From: Streptantibioticus rubrisoli
GTDB taxonomy: Bacteria > Actinomycetota > Actinomycetes > Streptomycetales > Streptomycetaceae
DNA length: 64,000 bases
Direction of reading: 5' to 3'
Assembly (NCBI RefSeq): GCF_024436055.1
Contig: NZ_JANFNH010000001.1
Location: 62,001-126,000, forward strand
Both the position numbers and the translations under genes were made by a program. Of this stretch, positions 48,418 to 56,980 are shown piece by piece (position 1 is the stretch's first letter; the number at the start of each line of letters is the position of its first letter). Under the pieces are notes generated by a model. That model saw only the letters and a list, made by a program, of their open reading frames with translations. It was not told the DNA's origin and did no database searches.

Positions 48418-49281
48418 CTACCCCGCGGCCAGCAGCACCGAGCCCGCGAGCGCCAGACCCGCGCCCGCCGCCTGCACCATGCGCAGCCGCTCCTTGAGCA
48501 CGCACCGGGCGGCGAACGCCGTGACCACCGGGTACAGCGAGGCGAGCACGGCGGCGACGGCCACCGAGCCGTGCCGTGCCGCCAGCGCGTACGAACCGTT
48601 GGCGGCCACGTCGGCGAGCCCTACGAAGGCCAGCGCGGGCAGGCTGCGCCACACCGACCGCCCGCCGCCCTCCGGCAGCGCCCGGGCGCCCCGGTGCGCC
48701 GACACCACCAGCGCCGTGCCGCCGACCACGACGTTGCACAGCCGTTGGACGAACAGCGCGAGGAACAGACCGGTCACGTTCACCGAAGCCGCCGCTATCA
48801 GCGCCATCACCGCGCCGAACCCCAGCGCGCCCACCAAGGTCAGCACGATCGCCTGCCGCCGCACCGGCGCACCGCGCAGCTCCGGCCCACCGGCGAGCAC
48901 CACTCCGGCGACGGCCACCACGATGCCCGCGCACCGCAGCCACCCCGGCCGCTCGCCCAGCGCCAGCCCAACACCCACCGGCACCACCACGCCGATCGTG
49001 GCCAGCGGTGAGACCACGCCCATCGGGCCGAGCGCCAGCGCCCGGTAGAAGCACAGCATCGCCGCCGGGCCGGCCACCCCCGCGGCCACCGCGAACCACA
49101 GCCGCGGCCCGGCCTCGGTCCATCCCCCGGTACCGGCCACGATGCCGCCCAGCACCAGGGCGGCGGCGGTCTGCGAGACCACGACCACGGTCAGGGCGGG
49201 GAACCGGCGGGTCAGCAGCCCGCCGCCGAAGTCGGCGAGCCCCCAGAGCAGACTGGTGGCCAGCGCGAAAACCGCTGTCAC
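48418..49281 (-). CDS. EamA/DMT-family transporter
   Basis: 287 residues from GTG 49281, with ten hydrophobic segments in two EamA repeats: SLLWGLADFGGGLLTRRF and CFYRALALGPMGVVSPLA in the first, SYALAARHGSVAVAAVLASLYP and LKERLRMVQAAGAGLALAGS in the second. Such carriers export metabolites or amino acids. The divergent XRE-cupin regulator at 49436 is the usual neighbour of this kind of transporter. Confidence 0.87.
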   Translation of the reverse strand: MTAVFALATSLLWGLADFGGGLLTRRFPALTVVVVSQTAAALVLGGIVAGTGGWTEAGPRLWFAVAAGVAGPAAMLCFYRALALGPMGVVSPLATIGVVVPVGVGLALGERPGWLRCAGIVVAVAGVVLAGGPELRGAPVRRQAIVLTLVGALGFGAVMALIAAASVNVTGLFLALFVQRLCNVVVGGTALVVSAHRGARALPEGGGRSVWRSLPALAFVGLADVAANGSYALAARHGSVAVAAVLASLYPVVTAFAARCVLKERLRMVQAAGAGLALAGSVLLAAG

Positions 49282-49435
49282 GGCATTACCTCGCAGTACA
49301 GTGGGGTGGACATCGCAGTGCAGTCCACCGTAGTGCAACTGACTGCATTGCGTCATCCAAAATATTCGACGGCGTGGGTGCTGCGTGCTGCTCGCGCCGT
49401 GCGATCGGAAGGCCAGCCAAGGGGGCGGTGGATCG

Positions 49436-50008
49436 GTGCCGGATCTCGAACATGTCGCGCAGGCGCTGGCGCGCAACCTCAAACACCTGCGCCAGGAGCG
49501 CGGCTACTCCCTGGACGCCCTCGCGGCCCGCTCGGGAGTCAGCCGTGGCATGATCATCCAGATCGAGCAGGCCCGCACCAACCCGAGCATCGGCACCGTG
49601 GTGCGCCTCGGCGACGCCCTCGGGGTGAGCATCGCCGGACTGGTCGACCAGGCGGAGGGGCCCACCGTGCGAATGGTCCCGTCCGACCAGGCGGTCAGGC
49701 TCTGGGAGACCCCGGCGGGCAGCCACGGCACGCTGCTGGTGGGCACCGAGGCGCCCGGGCCGCTGGAGCTGTGGACCTGGCGGCTGATGCCCGGCGAGGG
49801 CCATGACTCGGATCCGCATCCGGTCGGCACCGCCGAGTTGATCCGGGTGGAGACGGGTGAGCTGACGCTCATGGTGGACGGTGCGGAGTTCCACGTACCC
49901 GCCGGGACGACCGCCAGCTTCGAGGCGGGGGCGTCGCACGGCTACCACAACAGCGGCTCGGTACCGGTGGAGATGACACTGGCGATCTCCGTACCACCGC
50001 CGCGCTGA
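49436..50008 (+). CDS. XRE-family regulator with C-terminal cupin sensor
   Basis: 190 residues from GTG 49436. An N-terminal helix-turn-helix (LKHLRQERGYSLDALAARSGVSRG, core SLDALAARSGVSRGMI, then QARTNPSIGTVVRLGDALG) is joined to a cupin (ELIRVETGELTLMVDG, VPAGTTASFEAGASHGYHN). The 154-bp divergent gap to the EamA gene contains several GCAGT/TGCA repeats (49290-49350) that are candidate operator elements. It probably controls the EamA gene in response to a small ligand. Confidence 0.88.
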   Translation: MPDLEHVAQALARNLKHLRQERGYSLDALAARSGVSRGMIIQIEQARTNPSIGTVVRLGDALGVSIAGLVDQAEGPTVRMVPSDQAVRLWETPAGSHGTLLVGTEAPGPLELWTWRLMPGEGHDSDPHPVGTAELIRVETGELTLMVDGAEFHVPAGTTASFEAGASHGYHNSGSVPVEMTLAISVPPPR

Positions 50009-50229
50009 GGCCAGTTGGCGCGCTCAGCCGGTGCGCCGTCATCTCGGCGTCCGCAAGGCGTCGTTCGCGTCGATGGACGCGGCGGCGGGGGCTGAGCGGC
50101 CTCGGGGATGCCTAGCGGCGTGCAGTACGGCGGCGCGGCAAGCCGCTGGTGCCCGGCAAGGTGCTGGCCGTACTGCCGGACGCGGTGGCGCTCGAAGGGC
50201 TCGGTCGGTCCGTGAGCTGAGCAGGCGGC

Positions 50230-50706
50230 TCAGCCGTTGGGGCGCGAGAGGTCGAAGGAGAGCGCGGTGGAGTGCTCGGCGAAACCGAAGTCCCGGTACA
50301 TGCCCTCGGCGTCCGGGGTGGCGTGCAGGTCGACCCGGGTCACCCCGCGCTCCGCGAACCAGCCGAGCAGTGCCTCGGTGGTCGCCCGGGCGTAGCCCCG
50401 GCGGCGGTGGGCCGGGTCCGTGCACACATTGAAGACGAACCCGAACCGGCCGGTCGGATGCCCGGGAGCGGGCAGCCGCTGCTCGATCGTGCCCACCGCA
50501 CAGGCCGCCAGCCCGCCGTGCGGCGCGTCCACCACGAACGCACCCAGCGTGCTGTCGGGATCGGCCAGTCGCCGTCGTATGAGCGCGCGCGCCGTCTCCT
50601 CCCAACCGCCTGGTTCGTCGTGCCCGTTCATCGACCGGAACATCTCACGGCGCAGCCGCACCAGTTCGGCGGCGTCCTCGGGACCGGCGGCTCGTACGGT
50701 GATCAC
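50230..50706 (-). CDS. GNAT-family N-acetyltransferase
   Basis: 158 residues from GTG 50706. The acetyl-CoA loop is in TDPAHRRRGYARATTEALL, preceded by RFGFVFNVC and followed by VDLHATPDAEGMYRDFGF, the standard GNAT order. The substrate is unknown. The 220 bp before it (50009-50229) contain only a short plus-strand reading (VPGKVLAVLPDAVALEGLG) that looks like the tail of a lost gene. Confidence 0.87.
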   Translation of the reverse strand: MITVRAAGPEDAAELVRLRREMFRSMNGHDEPGGWEETARALIRRRLADPDSTLGAFVVDAPHGGLAACAVGTIEQRLPAPGHPTGRFGFVFNVCTDPAHRRRGYARATTEALLGWFAERGVTRVDLHATPDAEGMYRDFGFAEHSTALSFDLSRPNG

Positions 50707-50796
50707 GCCAGGACGCTAGCGCAACCGGCCCGGCTTCGTTGAGCCGTCGATGGAATTCGATCGTCCGCTTGCGGTCGGGGAAGTTCCGCGCCCACC

Positions 50797-51204
50797 TCAG
50801 CGCAGCCGGGGCAACTCGATCGCCGGGCAGCGGTCCATGACCATCTCCAGGCCCGCCTCGCGTACCCGGTGGTACGCCTCCTCGTCCACCACGCCGAGCT
50901 GGAACCACACCGCCTTGGCCCCGATCGCCACCGCCTCGTCCGCCACCGGCCCGGCGAGCGTGGAGTTGACGAAGACGTCGACGACGTCAACGGGGAACGG
51001 GATCTCGGACAGCGAGGCGTACCCCTTCTCCCCGTGCACCGTCTCGGCCCTCGGATGCACGGGCACGATCCGCTTGCCGTACCGCTGCAACGCCTCCGCG
51101 ACGCCGTACGCGGCCCGCCGCTCGTTGCTGGACAGGCCCACCACGGCCCAGGTGTCACCAAGTCCGGTGAGGATCTTGCGGATCGATGCCGGGTCGCCGT
51201 ACAC
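50797..51204 (-). CDS. CoA-binding Rossmann protein (YccU type)
   Basis: 135 residues from GTG 51204 with AGGAGG five bases upstream; the longer upstream frame is not family-like. TWAVVGLSSNERRAAYGVAEAL, GKRIVPVHPRAETVHGEKGYASL and VDVVDVFVNSTLAG match the CoA-binding domain of succinyl-CoA-synthetase-like small proteins. The physiological role is unknown. Confidence 0.88.
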   Translation of the reverse strand: MYGDPASIRKILTGLGDTWAVVGLSSNERRAAYGVAEALQRYGKRIVPVHPRAETVHGEKGYASLSEIPFPVDVVDVFVNSTLAGPVADEAVAIGAKAVWFQLGVVDEEAYHRVREAGLEMVMDRCPAIELPRLR

Positions 51205-51317
51205 GCCTGCCTCCTGCGGGTCGCGATTGCATATGGCTGTCGTAACGAGCACGGTGGCCTGGGGATTCCCGGGGACCCGGACGCGTTCCCTGGTCCACGT
51301 TGGCCAGACTGTGCGCT

Positions 51318-51839
51318 GTGACAAGAGAACAGATAACGCGGCTGATCGGCGGCGCGTTCGGGCTGGTCTTCGTCGAGGTGGACGCCGGTGCGCTGCCGTC
51401 GCCCGCGAGCGTCGCCCTGCGGGTCCTCGCCGTCGCCGCGTTCCTCGGCCTGGCGGTGGCGCTGCGGCGCGCCCGGCCCGCCGGGTCGAGCGGTGCGGGG
51501 CGCTTCGGGCGGGAGTACTGGCTCGTGGTCGCCCTGGAGGTGGTGGCCGGGGTGGCCGGGATCGTGGTCATCAAGGCGGCGCTGCACGCACCGCAGGCCA
51601 CCGTCGCCTGGATCTCCTTCGTCGTCGGTCTGCACTTCCTCGGGCTCGCCGTCGTCTGGCGGCGGCCCCGACTGCACTGGCTCGCCGCAGGGTTGACCGC
51701 CTGCGGCGCCGCCGGTCTGGCGCTGGCCGGATGCGGCTGCCCGGCAGCGGCCATCGCCGCGACCGCGGGGGTCGTCCCGGGGCGCTGCTGCTCGGCTCGG
51801 TGTGGTGGGGTGTCAAGTCGACGGCCTCGTAAGGTTTGA
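51318..51839 (+). CDS. small integral membrane protein, C-terminus possibly frameshifted
   Basis: 173 residues from GTG 51318 with four or five hydrophobic segments (ALRVLAVAAFLGLAVALRRA, WLVVALEVVAGVAGIVVIKAAL, WISFVVGLHFLGLAVVW, LTACGAAGLALAG). The last 20 residues (CCSARCGGVSSRRPRKV) are polar and out of character. Moving one frame at about 51780 gives GALLLGSVWWGVKSTAS, a more natural membrane-protein end. A one-base indel or sequence error is therefore likely. Family not recognised. Confidence 0.65.
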   Translation: MTREQITRLIGGAFGLVFVEVDAGALPSPASVALRVLAVAAFLGLAVALRRARPAGSSGAGRFGREYWLVVALEVVAGVAGIVVIKAALHAPQATVAWISFVVGLHFLGLAVVWRRPRLHWLAAGLTACGAAGLALAGCGCPAAAIAATAGVVPGRCCSARCGGVSSRRPRKV

Positions 51840-51842
51840 CGC

Positions 51843-52766
51843 GTGAGGCATGACGAACTGCTGGACGCGCTGACGCGGTTGAAGACCGCGCCGGTGGGTG
51901 GGCGGCGGGCACCGCACAAGCCGCTGTTGCTGCTGTGGCTGTTCGGGCGGTATGTGGCGACCGGTAGTTCGGCGGTCGCGTACGCCGACGCGGAGGAGCC
52001 GGTCAGTCGGCTGATCAACGACTTCGGGCCGTCCGTCGTCAGCGCCTCGGCCCAACGGCAGCGCGCCGCGATGCCGTTCGTGCACCTCGAACGCACACTG
52101 TGGCAACTGCTCGACGACAGCGAGCGCCCGATCGGCCCCGAGGTGCGCGAGAGCGGCAACCTGCTGCGCTCGCGTGGCGCCATCGGCCGACTCCGGCCGG
52201 AAGTGGAGTTGTTGCTCGCGGATCCGGGGACACTGGCGGCCGCCGTGCGGGTGCTGCTCGACCGGCACTTCACGCCCGCGCTCGAACCGCTGATCTGCGG
52301 CGGCGCCGGGCTGGACCTCACCAGCCTTGAGGACGCCGCCCGTTCGCTGCCGCCGCGCGTACCGCGGGCGCGGACCCGGCGCTCCGGGTTCGCCGAAGAG
52401 GCCCTGCGCGCCTATGCGTTCGCCTGCGCGATGTGCGGTTACGACGGCGCGCTCGGCCGCAACCCCGTCGGCCTCGAGGCGGCGCACGTGCGGTGGCACA
52501 GCCAGCACGGCCCCGACGAGCTGCGCAACGCGCTCGCGCTGTGCGCCTTGCACCATGCGCTGCTCGACCTCGGAGTGCTCGGGCTGACCGTGGACATGCG
52601 GATACGGGTCTCCGGGCTGTACGTGGCACGCAACGAGGCGGGCCGCGCGGTGGACGCGCTGGCGGGACGGCGGCTGGCCGCGCCACGGCCGGGGAACCCG
52701 TCCGTCGACCCGGCCTTCGTAGCGTGGCACGACCAGCAGGTCTTCAAGCACCCCGCCGCCGCATAG
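51843..52766 (+). CDS. phosphorothioate-DNA-binding HNH restriction endonuclease (SBD-HNH, type IV)
   Basis: 307 residues from GTG 51843. The N-terminal half (RRAPHKPLLLLWLFGR, EPVSRLINDFGPSVV, AMPFVHLERTLWQL and LLDRHFTPALEPLI) matches my memory of sulfur-binding-domain proteins that recognise phosphorothioated DNA. The C-terminal HNH nuclease has CAMCGYDG, GLEAAHVRWHSQHGPDEL and ALCALHHALLDLG. Together they form a modification-dependent nuclease that cuts foreign PT-DNA. No dnd modification genes are in the window, which is required, since self-modification would be lethal. Confidence 0.8.
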   Translation: MRHDELLDALTRLKTAPVGGRRAPHKPLLLLWLFGRYVATGSSAVAYADAEEPVSRLINDFGPSVVSASAQRQRAAMPFVHLERTLWQLLDDSERPIGPEVRESGNLLRSRGAIGRLRPEVELLLADPGTLAAAVRVLLDRHFTPALEPLICGGAGLDLTSLEDAARSLPPRVPRARTRRSGFAEEALRAYAFACAMCGYDGALGRNPVGLEAAHVRWHSQHGPDELRNALALCALHHALLDLGVLGLTVDMRIRVSGLYVARNEAGRAVDALAGRRLAAPRPGNPSVDPAFVAWHDQQVFKHPAAA

Positions 52767-52862
52767 CGGACGCCCCGCCTCCTGCCGCCCGCGCCGCCGC
52801 CCCGAGTGCGTTCCACACCCGCCTTGGGTTGCTCGCGGCACGCCGGGCCCGGCGCCAACGAG

Positions 52863-52961
52863 GTGCGGGCGGCCTTGCGGACACCGCTGCTGGCACTGGC
52901 CTGCGTACCGCTCGCGTTCGGCCTGCTGCTCCTCAGCCTCGCCGTCAGCGGAACCGTCTGA
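52863..52961 (+). CDS. possible 32-residue membrane peptide or tail of a lost gene
   Basis: From GTG 52863 the reading RTPLLALACVPLAFGLLLLS forms one strong transmembrane helix ending SGTV and a stop. There is no good ribosome-binding site, and sequence upstream in the same frame is open for a further ~20 codons. It may be the 3' remnant of a larger membrane-protein gene. Confidence 0.25.
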   Translation: MRAALRTPLLALACVPLAFGLLLLSLAVSGTV

Positions 52962-53003
52962 CCGGCTGCCGTGAGCCGTCCGGCCAGCGCATAGGCTGGA
53001 CGG

Positions 53004-53630
53004 ATGCAGGAGCAGTACCGGACGGTCGCCCGCGCGGGCGTGCACGAGACCGAGGTCAACAAGTCCCGCTTCATCTGCTCGCTCGCGCCCACCGCGACCG
53101 AGCAGGAGGCCCAGGACTTCATCCGTCGGATCCGCGCCGAGCACCCGTCCGCCACCCACAACTGCTTCGCGTACGTCATCGGCGCCGACGCCGCGCTGCA
53201 GAAGGCGAGCGACGACGGCGAGCCCGGCGGCACCGCGGGCGTGCCGATGCTGCAGATGCTCCTGCGGCGCGACGTGCGTTATGCCGTGGCCGTGGTCACC
53301 CGCTACTTCGGCGGGGTCAAGCTGGGCGCGGGCGGACTGATCCGGGCGTACGGCGGAGTGGTCGGCGAGGCGCTGGACGCCCTGGGCACGGTGACCCGCC
53401 ACCGGTACCGGCTCGCCACCATCACCGTCGACCACCAGCGGGCCGGAAAGCTGGAGAACGACCTGCGGGCCACCGGCCGCGCGGTGCGCGAGGTGCGGTA
53501 CGGGGCGGCGGTGACCATCGAGGTCGGACTACCGGAGGCCGACCTGGACGCCTTCCGCGGCTGGCTGGCCGACGCCAGCGCGGGCAGCGCGGCGCTGGAA
53601 CTGGGCGCGGAGACGTACGGCACGCTCTGA
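53004..53630 (+). CDS. YigZ/IMPACT-family protein
   Basis: 208 residues from ATG 53004. The N-terminal IMPACT domain shows EVNKSRFICSLAP, HNCFAYVIG, SDDGEPGGTAGVPMLQML and VVTRYFGGVKLGAGGLIRAY; a DUF1949 ferredoxin-like domain follows (LENDLRATGRAVREVRYG). This protein is widespread and its role is probably linked to translation or stress. Length and motifs are complete. Confidence 0.92.
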   Translation: MQEQYRTVARAGVHETEVNKSRFICSLAPTATEQEAQDFIRRIRAEHPSATHNCFAYVIGADAALQKASDDGEPGGTAGVPMLQMLLRRDVRYAVAVVTRYFGGVKLGAGGLIRAYGGVVGEALDALGTVTRHRYRLATITVDHQRAGKLENDLRATGRAVREVRYGAAVTIEVGLPEADLDAFRGWLADASAGSAALELGAETYGTL

Positions 53631-53730
53631 ACGGGGACGGCGGCCGATGCGACCCGGGCGCGGCGGGAGCCGCACGCCGCGCGGTACGGCTGACGGGAAG
53701 GCCCGATCGCCCGCGGTGAACGGCGCCTTC

Positions 53731-54783
53731 TCATCGCCGAGTTGGCGCTCCGTCCGGCCGGGGGAGCGTCTGGGGGCGGCCGTTCGCTCGTTGCGCTTTC
53801 CGCACCGCGTCGCGGGTGGGCGGGTCTGCTCCGGTGCGGCCGCAGGTGAGTGAGGCGACCAGGGCGGCCTCGTCGAGCAGGGCGGTGAGCTCGGTGGCGC
53901 CGAGTGCGGCGAGCAGCCGTGGCGCCTCGCCCCCGAGCGCGCCGATGCGGTGCAGTCCGGCCAACAGCCCGGCGGTGAAGGCGTCGCCAGCGCCGACGGT
54001 GTCGACCAGTTCGGCGGGCACCGCGGGGCGGTGGATCTCGGTACCGTCCGGCCCGATGGCAAGGCACCCGTCTGCACCGAGGGTGACGACCACCACCGCG
54101 GGTCCCAACTGCCGCCAGCCGCGGGCGACCGCGGCCGGTGGGGTGCCCGGTGCCAGCAGTTCCAGATCCTCCGCCGAGACCTTGACGATGTCGGCCAGCC
54201 GCAGTTGGCGTTCCACCCTGCGCAGCGCCGCCGCGGGATCGGTGTCGAAGGCGGGGCGGATGTTGGGGTCGATGCTGACGGTGACCCGCCGGTCGCGGCG
54301 CACCCGGCGCAGCCATTCGGTCAGTACGCTCGCCGCCGGTTCGAGGGCCAGGGCGAGCGATCCGGTGTGCACGGCCACCACCTGCGAGGGGACCGGGTCC
54401 GGGAGCTCCTCGATGTGCCACTGCCAGTCCGCGGTGTCCTGGTGCCAGAAGTCATAGCTGGCCACCCCGTCCGCGTCGGTGGAGACGGCGGCGAGCGTGG
54501 TGGGTTCCGCTGCCGCGACGGCGTGATCGAGGCCCACGCCGTTGTCCGTCAGATGGTCGCGCAGCAGTCTGCCGAAGGTGTCGCCCGACAGCCGGGCCAG
54601 CAGCTGGGTCGGCACACCGAGCCGGGCTAGCCCCACCGCCACATTGGCCGGGCTGCCGCCGGGATGGGCGCGGAAGAGCGCTCCCGCGCCGCCTGGCTGC
54701 GCGATGTGAGCCGGTTGTGCGACGAGGTCGACGAGCGCCTCGCCGCAGACCGCGATCGCACCGTGCCTGTCGCGCTCATTCAC
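53731..54783 (-). CDS. PfkB-family fructokinase-like kinase
   Basis: 350 residues from GTG 54783, overlapping the dehydrogenase stop by eight bases. PGGSPANVAVGLARLGVP, DFWHQDTADWQW, VSIDPNIRPAF and the catalytic VDTVGAGDAFTAGLLAGL are fructokinase features. As last gene of the polyol operon it would phosphorylate the ketose made by the upstream dehydrogenase, for example fructose or xylulose. Confidence 0.87.
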   Translation of the reverse strand: MNERDRHGAIAVCGEALVDLVAQPAHIAQPGGAGALFRAHPGGSPANVAVGLARLGVPTQLLARLSGDTFGRLLRDHLTDNGVGLDHAVAAAEPTTLAAVSTDADGVASYDFWHQDTADWQWHIEELPDPVPSQVVAVHTGSLALALEPAASVLTEWLRRVRRDRRVTVSIDPNIRPAFDTDPAAALRRVERQLRLADIVKVSAEDLELLAPGTPPAAVARGWRQLGPAVVVVTLGADGCLAIGPDGTEIHRPAVPAELVDTVGAGDAFTAGLLAGLHRIGALGGEAPRLLAALGATELTALLDEAALVASLTCGRTGADPPTRDAVRKAQRANGRPQTLPRPDGAPTRR

Positions 54784-55795
54784 CGGGCATCACCACGGCC
54801 TTGACCACCGAGGCGTCGGTACGGGAGGCGAGCAGCGCCTGTTCCGTTCGGTCCAGTGGGAAGCGGCGGTTCGCCAGCGCGTCGAGTTCCACCCGCCCGG
54901 CGGCGGCCAGTGCCACCGCCTGGGGATAGGTGTTGGCGTAGCGGAAGGTGCCGGTCAAGGTGATCTCCCGGTTCTGGATCAGCTGGACCGGCAGCCGGGC
55001 GTCGCTGTGCGGTCCCATGCCGACCAGGACGGCGGTCCCGGCCGGGCGCAGTGCCGCGATTCCGGCGGCCACCGCGGCGGGTGCGCCGGAGCACTCCAGC
55101 AGCACATCGGCGCCGAGCCCGGGGTCGAGTGGGCGCTCCCCGGTGTCGAGCGCGGTTCCCGCGCCGAGTTCCTCGGCCGCCCGCAGCCGGTCCGGGTTGA
55201 TGTCGGTGATCACCACCTCGGCGGCACCGGCGATCCGGGCCGCCTGCGCGGCGAGCAGCCCGACCGGCCCGGCACCGGTCACCAGCACCCGGTCGCCCGG
55301 CCGGACATCGGCCTTGCGCGTGGCCCACAGCCCGACCGACAGCGGTTCGAGCAACGCTCCGGCCTCGTCGGAGACCTGGTCGGGCAGCGGGTGGGCGAAG
55401 TCCTCGTCGATGGTGACGTAGCGGGCGAAGGCGCCGTCGACGGGTGGGGTGGCGAAGAACGCCACGTCGGCGCAGAGGTTGTAGCGCCCGCCGCGGCATT
55501 CGGCACACCGCCCGCAGGGTACTCCGGGCTCCAACGCGACCCGCGTTCCCGGCAGATGGCGTCCGGCCCGCTCGCCGCTGCCGACGACCACACCCATCGC
55601 CTCATGGCCGAGGACGAGCGGTTCGCTGACCACGAAGTCGCCGATGCGGCCGTGCTCGTAGTAGTGGATGTCCGAGCCGCACACTCCGACCGCCCGTACT
55701 TCGACCAGTACCTCGTTGGGCCCGGGAACGGGCAGGGGGCGGTCCTCCACCCGAAGGTCGTGCGGACCGTGCAGCACCGCCGCGCGGTTGTCCAT
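54776..55795 (-). CDS. zinc-dependent polyol (sorbitol/xylitol-type) dehydrogenase
   Basis: 339-residue medium-chain dehydrogenase. The catalytic zinc ligands are in VCGSDIHYYEHG and GHEAMGVVVG, the structural-zinc cysteines in PCGRCAECRGGRYNLC, and the NAD-binding loop is VTGAGPVGLLAAQAA followed by VITDINPDRL. This matches sorbitol/xylitol dehydrogenases that oxidise polyols to ketoses. It lies between the ABC transporter genes and the fructokinase. Confidence 0.88.
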   Translation of the reverse strand: MDNRAAVLHGPHDLRVEDRPLPVPGPNEVLVEVRAVGVCGSDIHYYEHGRIGDFVVSEPLVLGHEAMGVVVGSGERAGRHLPGTRVALEPGVPCGRCAECRGGRYNLCADVAFFATPPVDGAFARYVTIDEDFAHPLPDQVSDEAGALLEPLSVGLWATRKADVRPGDRVLVTGAGPVGLLAAQAARIAGAAEVVITDINPDRLRAAEELGAGTALDTGERPLDPGLGADVLLECSGAPAAVAAGIAALRPAGTAVLVGMGPHSDARLPVQLIQNREITLTGTFRYANTYPQAVALAAAGRVELDALANRRFPLDRTEQALLASRTDASVVKAVVMPGE

Positions 55796-55831
55796 GTGTC
55801 CTGCCGTCCTTTCTCGGAGGTGTCGGGGCCT

Positions 55832-56917
55832 TCAGGAGTGCAGCCGTTCGCCACTGTCGGGGTGGAAGAGGTGTACTTCGCCGTGGTCGCGCACTCCGAT
55901 GCGCACGGTCTGCCCGATCGCGGGCGGATCGCGCGGGTCGACACGTACCACGACGCGCTGCTCCTCGTCGGCGAGTCGGGCCCTGCCGTGCACATAGGCG
56001 TCGGCGCCCAGCTCCTCGACGAGTTCGACGGCGAGCTTGAAGCCGTCCTCGTCGGCCCCGACCAGGCACAGCGCCTCCGGCCGTACCCCGACGGTCACGG
56101 TGGCGAGCCCAGCGGCGGCATCGCGCCGTACGGGCACGACGAGATCGCCGAGGCGCGCGCCGTGTTCGTCGACCGGCACGGTGTACAGGTTCATCGCGGG
56201 CGAGCCGATGAATCCGGCGACGAACACATTGGTCGGCCGCTCGTAGAGCGTGCGCGGCGTGTCGCACTGCTGCAGCACCGCGTCCTTGAGCACCGCGACC
56301 CGGTGGCCCATGGTCATCGCCTCGACCTGGTCATGGGTGACGTAGACGGTGGTGGTGCCCAGCCGCGACTGCAGGGCGGCGATGTTGGCGCGGGTCTCCA
56401 CCCGCAGCTTGGCGTCGAGGTTGGACAGCGGCTCGTCCATCAGGAACACCGACGGCTCGCGGACGATGGCCCGCCCCATGGCGACCCGCTGCCGCTGTCC
56501 TCCGGAGAGCGCCTTGGGCTTGCGGTCCAGGTACTTCTCCAGATCCAGCAGGCGGGCCGCCTCGGTGACCCGCTCGGCGATGGTCTCCTTGGGCATGCCG
56601 CGCAGCTTCAGCGCGAAGCCCATGTTCTGCGCCACGGTCATGTGCGGGTACAGCGCGTAGGACTGGAAGACCATGGCGATGTCCCGATCCCTGGGCGGCA
56701 CATGCGTCACATCGCGGCCGCCGATGGTGATGTGGCCGGAGGTGACCTCCTCCAGACCGGCCAGCATACGCAGGGCGGTGGTCTTGCCCGACCCCGAGGG
56801 GCCGACCAGCACCAGGAACTCGCCGTCGGCGACGGTCAGTTCCAGGCTGTCCACCGCCACCACCGGCGGGGTACCGGGGTAGGCGCGGGACGCTTCGGCA
56901 TAGCGGACCTCAGCCAT
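55832..56917 (-). CDS. sugar/polyol ABC transporter ATPase (UgpC/MalK type)
   Basis: 361 residues. Walker A GPSGSGKTT, MVFQSYALYPHMTV, signature LSGGQRQRVAMGRA, Walker B VFLMDEPLSNLD and switch VTHDQVEAMTMG are complete, followed by the regulatory domain (VTVGVRPEALCLV). Unlike most streptomycete sugar importers that borrow MsiK (9796), this one is encoded with its own permeases, 63 bases after the second permease, so the uptake system is self-contained. Confidence 0.9.
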   Translation of the reverse strand: MAEVRYAEASRAYPGTPPVVAVDSLELTVADGEFLVLVGPSGSGKTTALRMLAGLEEVTSGHITIGGRDVTHVPPRDRDIAMVFQSYALYPHMTVAQNMGFALKLRGMPKETIAERVTEAARLLDLEKYLDRKPKALSGGQRQRVAMGRAIVREPSVFLMDEPLSNLDAKLRVETRANIAALQSRLGTTTVYVTHDQVEAMTMGHRVAVLKDAVLQQCDTPRTLYERPTNVFVAGFIGSPAMNLYTVPVDEHGARLGDLVVPVRRDAAAGLATVTVGVRPEALCLVGADEDGFKLAVELVEELGADAYVHGRARLADEEQRVVVRVDPRDPPAIGQTVRIGVRDHGEVHLFHPDSGERLHS

Positions 56918-56980
56918 CTTTCCTCGTCTCCTTGCGTTGTGGTCGCGTCAGCCCGTGGTGTGGGTGGCGTGCCGGGTTGC

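Noticed and set aside
50009-50229. Short plus-strand coding-like tail (VPGKVLAVLPDAVALEGLG)
   Set aside because: A stop lies just upstream and there is no start; at most it is the end of a lost gene.
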